This document shows positions 37,229 through 42,855 of a stretch of DNA of 42,855 nt, one piece after another (positions within the stretch are counted from its first letter, which is position 1; each line of letters starts with the position of its first letter). The stretch lies in assembly GCA_002507565.1 (NCBI GenBank), contig MOXJ01000022.1:1-42855 (forward strand), written 5' to 3'. Position numbers and translations under genes: made by a program. This DNA comes from Candidatus Reconcilbacillus cellulovorans. GTDB lineage: Bacteria > Bacillota > Bacilli > Paenibacillales > Reconciliibacillaceae. The notes beneath the pieces were generated by a model. It was not told the DNA's origin and ran no database searches. It worked only from the letters and a program-made list of their open reading frames with translations.

Positions 37229-37771
37229 TCAGGCGCCGATCCAGCATCGCTCGGAAGCGTAAGCCCGGACGACGATTCGATACGAACCGAACGGAAAAAT
37301 CGGCCGAAGCACGTATTCCGCCGCAATCTCCACATAGGGCTCACCATTTCTGACGATTATGTCAGGGATCTCAACAGCCGTAACGCGAAGAGACGATCTT
37401 TGCAAAATGCGTTTGTCCGCGTGTTCCCACACGAAATCGGCGACCAATTGGAAAAATCCTTCTTTTCTCCGCTCGCCCGACGCGTCGAACAATTGAGAGT
37501 CGAACAATTGGGCGATGTCTGCAGGAAGATCATCAGCAGCCGCCTTTGCGGCGTAACTGTGGGCGGCGACAGTTCTGACCGAATCCGACAACGCCGCTTG
37601 AAGCGCCAGCTTCGCTTCCGCCTTACGGGCAACGGCGATACCCGTTAAAAACAGAGACGCCACAACCGGAAAAACAAGAGCGGCTTCAAGCGTCAAAACG
37701 GCGGATTCGTTTTTTAACCAATTTTTAATACGACGCATGAGCCGTTCGGAACAACTCCACGCGGCTTTCAT
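37229..37771 (-). CDS. TadE-like pseudopilin
   Basis: 180 residues: charged N-terminus then an ESAVLTLEAALVFPVVASLF prepilin-type hydrophobic segment (about 22-45), followed by a soluble domain. ATG 37771 has AAGGAGG 9 nt upstream and overlaps the previous gene by 47 nt. Confidence 0.8.
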   Translation of the reverse strand: MKAAWSCSERLMRRIKNWLKNESAVLTLEAALVFPVVASLFLTGIAVARKAEAKLALQAALSDSVRTVAAHSYAAKAAADDLPADIAQLFDSQLFDASGERRKEGFFQLVADFVWEHADKRILQRSSLRVTAVEIPDIIVRNGEPYVEIAAEYVLRPIFPFGSYRIVVRAYASERCWIGA

Positions 37772-39578
37772 CGCGTTTTTCCTCCTTCTTTTGCGAAACC
37801 CGCATCCATGCTGCAGCGATCGGATTCGGTTTCACGGATGCGTATACTCGGCCTTCAAGGTAGGTCGCCGTTTGAAAGAGATCGATCCCTGTGTTGGTTT
37901 CGATCAATGCCTGCATGCGGGCGATCGTTCGAGCGTCGGATCCATGCAGCAGAAAAAACAGGCGCAAGTGGTCCTTGTACGTCCATTCGATCGGCGCCAC
38001 ACGGCCAAACAGCGGTACAGAACCGCCGGAGACAAGAATTTGCATGTCTTTGCGGGCAGCTGAAAACCCTTCCGCCAGAGCGGTCCAAAACAACGCCACC
38101 GGTGACGGTGCTGTCGCGCGCGATGCGGGATCGGACAACGCCTGTACCGCGCCGACGATCGCGCGAAACAGAAACGTCTCCCCGTATGCTAGCACTAAAT
38201 TCTCCTGACAGGACGACATTCCATAAAGGATATATTCTGTTTCTTGATTTTGAAGAATTTGTTTTTCGTCGAAAGCGGATGTGCGTCGATTGAAACGCTC
38301 CAGAGCGAATTCGTTGAGATAAAGTTGATCGCGCACTGTTTTCGTCAATTCCGAAAGGTTCCGAAGTCGGAACGTCATGCTTCTCGCCGCTTCGTCGGGT
38401 TGTTGCTCGAGCGGATTGACGAAACGTTGATCGGATTGATGTTCCGGCAGTTCGTTGTAGAGAAGAATTCGGTCCACCTTTCCCCCTGGGGATTCCAATC
38501 GCTCGTAGACGGCTGCGTCTTCGGCTCTGCAACCGATTCGTGCCGCGCTGTACGCCTGAGCCTGGATGATTAGGGCCTTTTGCTTTTTACCGTCGACGAT
38601 TTCCCGATGACGTCGATTTCGAGCGGCCCGATCGGTTTCAAACGGCTGCAGACGCGCTGCGAGCCCGTCGAGGCGATCAACGGCCTCTTGAAAAGATTCT
38701 GCTGTGGATTGCGCCAAAACGGGCGCGACGGCTGAAGCTAATTCCGTTCGCATCTGATCGAAAGGGAAAGCTCCATAAACAGGAACAGTTCTCCAAATAT
38801 CCTGAAGACCCAAGTCTAACCATTTCGGCTCTCGCATTTGCCTCCGCACGGTGTCGTCGATTTGCTTGTCTGCTTGCTCAGCTTCCGAGATCGCCCTTAC
38901 ACTTTCTGCATAGGTGGCCCTCACGGCAGCCTGAGCTCCAGTCAGTATACCGCTTGAGTCCGAAACGGCGGGCGATTCTGGGTTTTTGCCGGTTTCGACG
39001 GCGGATGATGCTGCCGCTTTTAGCCGACGCAACAGATTTGAAAATTCATCCATCTTTTGTTCTCGTATCGTAATCTGTCGGTGTAACTCCTCAGACTCCA
39101 GCTGAAAATCTCGTGCGACGGACACGAGCGGTATAAACGGTTTCGCCGGTTCGGCCAAAAGACGCGTAAATTCCAAAGGGGCGATGTACCGCATCGACTC
39201 CAGAATCTGTCTTTCAAAGATCGACTGGTCGGCGAGCGGGTACCGGAACTCTAAAGGCTCGACGCGGACGGGAGCGATCCCGTTTTTTTCAAGGTTACGG
39301 CGAACGGTCGACTCATAAACGTTGGAAATGGATTCATTCGTTCGGACCGCAAACAACCCGTAGGCTGCGAGGGCCGGTTCGAAAGCCGACAATGCCGATC
39401 GAAGCCCGGCTTTCAACGCGCGTTCGGTCTCGATACCGTCGATACGGGTCAATACGAGGTGTGACAATATCCCGAGCAACAGCACGAACGAGAAGACGAC
39501 GACGATGGCAAAAACGGTCATCGCACCGCATTCGTCAAACATCCGCCCATGCTTTTGGGCAGGCTGCGGTTCATCCAT
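37725..39578 (-). CDS. TadG-like Tad pilus protein
   Basis: 617 residues. After a charged start comes GAMTVFAIVVVFSFVLLLGI, a TadE/TadG-type membrane anchor, then a long outside domain with coiled-coil stretches (about 165-245) and little recognisable sequence. Position between two TadE-like genes supports a minor pseudopilin or TadG role. The start ATG 39578 overlaps the previous gene by 8 nt and lacks a clear ribosome binding site, so it may be translated by re-initiation, or begin at a later Met. Confidence 0.7.
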   Translation of the reverse strand: MDEPQPAQKHGRMFDECGAMTVFAIVVVFSFVLLLGILSHLVLTRIDGIETERALKAGLRSALSAFEPALAAYGLFAVRTNESISNVYESTVRRNLEKNGIAPVRVEPLEFRYPLADQSIFERQILESMRYIAPLEFTRLLAEPAKPFIPLVSVARDFQLESEELHRQITIREQKMDEFSNLLRRLKAAASSAVETGKNPESPAVSDSSGILTGAQAAVRATYAESVRAISEAEQADKQIDDTVRRQMREPKWLDLGLQDIWRTVPVYGAFPFDQMRTELASAVAPVLAQSTAESFQEAVDRLDGLAARLQPFETDRAARNRRHREIVDGKKQKALIIQAQAYSAARIGCRAEDAAVYERLESPGGKVDRILLYNELPEHQSDQRFVNPLEQQPDEAARSMTFRLRNLSELTKTVRDQLYLNEFALERFNRRTSAFDEKQILQNQETEYILYGMSSCQENLVLAYGETFLFRAIVGAVQALSDPASRATAPSPVALFWTALAEGFSAARKDMQILVSGGSVPLFGRVAPIEWTYKDHLRLFFLLHGSDARTIARMQALIETNTGIDLFQTATYLEGRVYASVKPNPIAAAWMRVSQKKEEKRDESRVELFRTAHASY

Positions 39579-40560
39579 GCAAAACGATAGAAATTCCGTT
39601 TTTCTCCAATTCCTGTGCCAACGAAGCCGAAGGGCCGATGCGGCCGGTCTTTTCTTTTCGATAAAAATGCCAGATCACCCCTTTGACTCGACCCGTTTTC
39701 AACAACTCGGCGTCTTTTTTCAGTTGACTGCGAGTCGAAGCGTCCAGCGCCCGATAGCCGAGAAACGCCTGATGCGCGACGCCGTAGCGGTCGAGCGCAT
39801 CGACAAGCCGACGGGAGCGGCCTGAAGGATCGAGAAAAAACCATTGCTCTTTCCCTTTGACCGACCGCTGCAAAGCTTGGCGCGCATGCGCCTCGGTCGC
39901 AAATGACAGCGGTCTGTCGTTGTTTTTCAGAGAAAGAAACAACGCTTCAATCGTTCGACGGTCCAGCGCTTCTGCTACGACAGACCCATATGTCCGATCA
40001 AAATCGATCATGCGGATTAGTTCCGTTGGCAGAAGAACGGGAGCCGAACTTTCCACCGCAAGCGCCGGAAGAAAAGTCGATATAGCATGTTCGGGATTGA
40101 AGCTGACGGTGACGGTACGGTCCGTTCCGTTGCGAGTAAAGCGGAGCGTCGCCCCCAGTTGTTCCGGCAAACGATCCGCAAGCCGAAGAAGTTTGCGGAC
40201 AGGTAATCCGCCGCCGGCGCTTTCCGCACCGACGGCGTCGATTTGTACCTCAGCCTTTCTTTCTTTATTGACTAGAAAAGGAATATCAATCTCAAAACCA
40301 TCGTCAAATTCTTTCCAATAAATAGAATCCTTGAGATAAGGAACAAACGCGCCGGTTGAGACGTCCTTGGAACTTTCGTCCCATGTATCGGCCGCCCGTT
40401 CGGCGGAGATCCGCGCTTCCGCCAATAACATCGCTTCGTGAATAGCGAGCAGAACCCCTATTGTCGTCAAGAACGACGCAGCCATCACGAGCGGAACGAC
40501 GAGCGTCGCTTCCAAGGTCAGCGAGCCGTCGTCTTTCTGCCGCAAAGTTGATCTTGGCAC
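39571..40560 (-). CDS. TadE-family pilus protein
   Basis: 329 residues: DGSLTLEATLVVPLVMAASF near the N-terminus is a TadE-like prepilin segment; the rest is a soluble domain (about 45-329) of unknown structure, ending RVKGVIWHFYRKEKTGRIG. Longer than a simple TadE. GTG 40560 has GGGAGG 9 nt upstream and starts 4 nt after the Flp gene. Confidence 0.75.
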   Translation of the reverse strand: MPRSTLRQKDDGSLTLEATLVVPLVMAASFLTTIGVLLAIHEAMLLAEARISAERAADTWDESSKDVSTGAFVPYLKDSIYWKEFDDGFEIDIPFLVNKERKAEVQIDAVGAESAGGGLPVRKLLRLADRLPEQLGATLRFTRNGTDRTVTVSFNPEHAISTFLPALAVESSAPVLLPTELIRMIDFDRTYGSVVAEALDRRTIEALFLSLKNNDRPLSFATEAHARQALQRSVKGKEQWFFLDPSGRSRRLVDALDRYGVAHQAFLGYRALDASTRSQLKKDAELLKTGRVKGVIWHFYRKEKTGRIGPSASLAQELEKNGISIVLHG

Positions 40561-40564
40561 CGGA

Positions 40565-40795
40565 TCATCCTCCCGACGGCGACGGCCCGATCTTCGAGCC
40601 GTCCGATTTGAACGCTTCGATTTGCTGGTCGGTTAAGGCAAACAGATCGCCGACCCATTTCATGATCCATTTCCGAAACGCGATGGCGATTAAGATCAGA
40701 ACGGCCAAAATCAAAATAATCTCCAGCGTGCCAAAGCCGCGTTCGTCGCGATGAAAGCGGACGAACAATCGTTTTATGTGATTAAAATTTTTCAT
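40565..40795 (-). CDS. Flp1-like major pilin
   Basis: 76 residues: basic leader with RFHRDERG, then GFGTLEIILILAVLILIAIA, the Flp prepilin hydrophobic helix cut after Gly before the F/T-L-E start by the A24 peptidase. Short tail GPSPSGG. AAAGGAG lies about 13 nt before ATG 40795. Its place just after tadC fits the structural pilin of the Tad pilus. Confidence 0.82.
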   Translation of the reverse strand: MKNFNHIKRLFVRFHRDERGFGTLEIILILAVLILIAIAFRKWIMKWVGDLFALTDQQIEAFKSDGSKIGPSPSGG

Positions 40796-40815
40796 CTTGA
40801 ATGATCGCTCCTTTC

Positions 40816-41655
40816 TCACCTGTTCAGCGACATGACGGCCGGCGCGGCTACAATAGCCGAGACGACCAGGAAAATGAGGACCATGGGAAACACCATTTTG
40901 GAGGAGGCGCGTTCACCCGCCGCTAAAATGCGTGCTTTTCGTTTTTCCCAAAGCGTTTCGCACATTTCTCGAAGTACGGCGACCAAATCGCTTCCTCCTT
41001 TGCGATAGTAGATCAAAACCGTCGAAGCGAAAACGCCGATCTCGGGAAGGTCGCAATCGCGCCGCAAACGCTCGAGGACGTCCGGAAACGTTCCGCCGTT
41101 GCTCCAGGAAAGAAGTGCGCGCAATAGCAGCTTCGACAATGGCCCCGGCCGGTTACGAGCAATGGACTGCGCAGCCCGTTCGAAGGCTTGGTGAATCGAC
41201 TCGCCGGCATTCAACAAAAGAACGAACCGGTTTAGAAAATCGGGAAATTCGATGGAAATCTGCTCTTGTAAATTTTTCATCTTTTTTATGATTCTTATCG
41301 ATCTAGCTATAAAAATGAATACCGTCGTTCCAAACGCCGCCCACGCCCAACCCTCTTCCAACCCGCCGATGGCGCAAATGGCGAAGCCGAGCGTACCGGC
41401 GCCAAGCAAAACGTTCCATTCGGTTTCTACCCACTTGCGAAAAGCCGAATCGGTGTTCCCGCTTTCGTCGCAAATTGCCACGGCATGCCGGAGCTTCGGC
41501 CAACGCGACGCAAGTGTTTCGGCGATCTTCAGACGACCGACGGCGTATCGCGCCGGTGCGCGCAAATCTTGGAACACCGAAAAAGAAGCTCCCGACCCAA
41601 TGACGGCCCAGCACCAAACCAAAAGCGTTACGCCTAGCAAAATCCATGCCGTCAT
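40816..41655 (-). CDS. tadC: Tad pilus inner-membrane platform protein TadC
   Basis: 279 residues with a type II secretion F domain (FPDFLNRFVLLLNAGESIHQAFE) and membrane helices at both ends. Together with TadB it forms the inner-membrane platform driven by the CpaF/TadA ATPase. The start overlaps no ribosome binding site and follows the tadB stop by 4 nt, so it is probably translated by coupling. Confidence 0.88.
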   Translation of the reverse strand: MTAWILLGVTLLVWCWAVIGSGASFSVFQDLRAPARYAVGRLKIAETLASRWPKLRHAVAICDESGNTDSAFRKWVETEWNVLLGAGTLGFAICAIGGLEEGWAWAAFGTTVFIFIARSIRIIKKMKNLQEQISIEFPDFLNRFVLLLNAGESIHQAFERAAQSIARNRPGPLSKLLLRALLSWSNGGTFPDVLERLRRDCDLPEIGVFASTVLIYYRKGGSDLVAVLREMCETLWEKRKARILAAGERASSKMVFPMVLIFLVVSAIVAAPAVMSLNR

Positions 41656-41659
41656 GGTC

Positions 41660-42433
41660 TCACGCCCGAATGGTGCCTATTTTGATCATCATCGCGACGG
41701 CCAATCCCAGAATACTAAGACAGACGGTCATAACGAAACGTCCGGCGGTAGTCTCGTACAGCGGCGCCATGTAATCCGCGGCTCCGGTTTTCAGAAGGCC
41801 GACGAGAACGAACGGGACGGCCGACAATACGACGCTTTCCCAACGTTTCCGGGCTGTCACAACGGCGATTTCCTGTTGAATTCGCTGCTTCTCCGCCATC
41901 AGGTGCGTCGTGATCCGGATGACCTCCGTCAAATCGACGCCCGTCCGTTTGCACGTCGAAAACACCTCGCAAAACTGTAGAAGGTCGTCATGTCCGATGC
42001 GAACGGCAAAATCGCGTAGAGCGATCTCCAGCGGAATGCCGTTGTCCATAAGCCGGATCATCCGCCGCAGTCCAATCGCCGCTTCGTCGTTCGCCCACGC
42101 AAAAGTCCTCGTCGGTTCGAACACCGCGTCGCGGAACGCATTTTCAACGGATTTTCCGGCCGTCAAGGAAGCAGAAACGGCGTGCAATACCTGCCGAAAC
42201 GTCTCGGCCGCCTTCATACGTCGTCTCCTGGCTTTCGCGGAAAGATACGGACGCAGGACTGCACAGCCGATAGGAGCAAACAGCACCGCGATAAAGAAAT
42301 CTTCGTAAAACAGCCGTCCGATCCCAAAACAAGCTGTGCAAGCTGCTGCGACGACGACCAGGCGATCGGTTGATTCGCATGCATACCTCCGTACAAGCTC
42401 CCACGCCGATTTTTCCATTGACCGCGCTTTCAC
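41660..42433 (-). CDS. tadB: Tad pilus inner-membrane platform protein TadB
   Basis: 257 residues: three or more hydrophobic segments and a T2SSF domain (FRQVLHAVSASLTAGKSVENAFR, CEVFSTCKRTGVDLTEVI). GTG 42433 has AAAGGAGG 11 nt upstream and overlaps the cpaF stop (GTGA). Confidence 0.88.
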   Translation of the reverse strand: MKARSMEKSAWELVRRYACESTDRLVVVAAACTACFGIGRLFYEDFFIAVLFAPIGCAVLRPYLSAKARRRRMKAAETFRQVLHAVSASLTAGKSVENAFRDAVFEPTRTFAWANDEAAIGLRRMIRLMDNGIPLEIALRDFAVRIGHDDLLQFCEVFSTCKRTGVDLTEVIRITTHLMAEKQRIQQEIAVVTARKRWESVVLSAVPFVLVGLLKTGAADYMAPLYETTAGRFVMTVCLSILGLAVAMMIKIGTIRA

Positions 42434-42702
42434 GCTCCGATCGGCCTCCTTTCATGCATGTCCGCTTTAAGGCGATAAATCGGCCGAACAACGATTTTGC
42501 CGCCCGACATACCTTGCAATTCGACGATTTCCGCGACTTTGCGCGTACCGTCTCGCAGTCGGCGGAGATGAACGACCAGCTCGATTGCAGAACAGATTTG
42601 GCTGCGGATCGCCTCGACCGGCATCGGCATCCCGCTCATGACCATCGCCTCCAACCGGTTAAGCAAATCTTCGGCGGAATTAGCGTGTCCGGTCGACATC
42701 GA
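42430..42702 (-). pseudogene. cpaF: CpaF/TadA ATPase, C-terminal fragment only
   Basis: The last ~91 codons of the Tad secretion ATPase: SMSTGHANSAEDLLNRLEAM and QICSAIELVVHLRRLRDGTRKVAEI are the conserved STGH and late motor motifs. The Walker A and B region (about 300 residues) is missing: upstream of codon TCG at 42702 the frame passes into unrelated sequence. As it stands no motor would be made; a full cpaF should be ~400+ residues. Whether the break is real or an assembly artefact is unresolved. Confidence 0.8.
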
Positions 42703-42728
42703 AGTGTATAAGACAAAATGACACTCAT
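42703..42728 (-). other. Junction linker between cpaF and YhaN-like fragments
   Basis: About 26 bp, AT-rich, matching neither neighbour's protein family. It has AGTGT and ACACT at its ends as short inverted repeats and, on the minus strand, contains TCTTATACAC, a core shared with both ends of IS50/Tn5. Confidence 0.5.
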
Positions 42729-42855
42729 TCCCCGGCTCAGAAAGGCCGGATCCAGACGCCGTCCGTCGGCGCGCACGGCGTACAGCCGGTTTTCGCCGAC
42801 GGGCGCCGCGACGCGTTCGTAGCGTCCGCCGGTCATGTCGGCAAAAAACCGCGAC
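42729..42855 (-). CDS. YhaN-like AAA family ATPase, partial
   Basis: From the window edge the minus frame reads SRFFADMTGGRYERVA, then ENRLYAVRADGRRL and DPAFLSRG. This is the tail pattern of YhaN/SbcC-type AAA ATPases (LTGGRY, then LSRGT just before the Walker B half). The match stops at the glycine; the following residues read through the linker and the frame ends within cpaF DNA. Incomplete at both ends. Confidence 0.6.

Overview
The window comes from a GC-rich, endospore-forming member of the Bacillota, most likely Paenibacillaceae. Support for this: an rny-ymdB-spoVS block followed by miaB and a ymcA/ricA-type gene, a forespore spoVA cluster, a YpdA-type bacillithiol disulfide reductase, strong AAGGAGG-type ribosome binding sites, GTG/TTG starts and predicted sigma-A, sigma-H and sigma-G promoters. 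No rRNA, tRNA, CRISPR array, prophage or intact insertion sequence was seen.

Layout. 1-9,050 is core chromosome: rny (RNase Y), ymdB (apparently starting at ATT), spoVS behind a sigma-H-like promoter, an M19 dipeptidase, a two-gene 2-oxoacid:ferredoxin oxidoreductase (korAB), miaB and ricA/ymcA. 9,050-15,070 holds an L,D-transpeptidase, an nfeD-floT-ABC-class ATPase operon (flotillin membrane system) and a GH51 arabinofuranosidase. 15,160-19,180 is a germination/spore-membrane locus resembling a mobile spoVA operon: DUF1657, a DUF421+DUF1657 '2Duf' protein, spoVAC, spoVAD and a YhcN/YlaJ lipoprotein, but no spoVAE gene, with two facing sigma-G-like promoters. 19,130-22,600 has a RluA/RluD-type pseudouridine synthase, gluQ, and a rightward pair made of an orphan sensory-rhodopsin-transducer-family protein and an unknown protein, controlled from a promoter overlapping a perfect 16-bp palindrome. 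22,600-29,500 is a conserved hypothetical plus glutamate synthase (gltA-gltD), divergent from ypdA.

30,590-35,730 contains two leftward operons. The first runs nucleotidase, thioredoxin-reductase-like flavoprotein without a CxxC, UPF0173 hydrolase, orphan ABC ATPase. The second runs Dabb protein, YfcE-like phosphoesterase, TIGR01777 epimerase. Between them, on the + strand, is a 99-residue unknown gene whose promoter carries two near-consensus LexA (SOS) boxes. This is the most interesting new observation in the window.

35,800-42,700 is a leftward Tad/Flp pilus operon (cpaF end, tadB, tadC, flp, TadE- and TadG-like proteins, prepilin peptidase, DUF6382-like protein). Its cpaF is cut off after the last ~91 codons and joined through a ~26-bp AT-rich linker to the tail of an unrelated YhaN-like AAA ATPase. 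That is either a real rearrangement or an assembly/library chimera.
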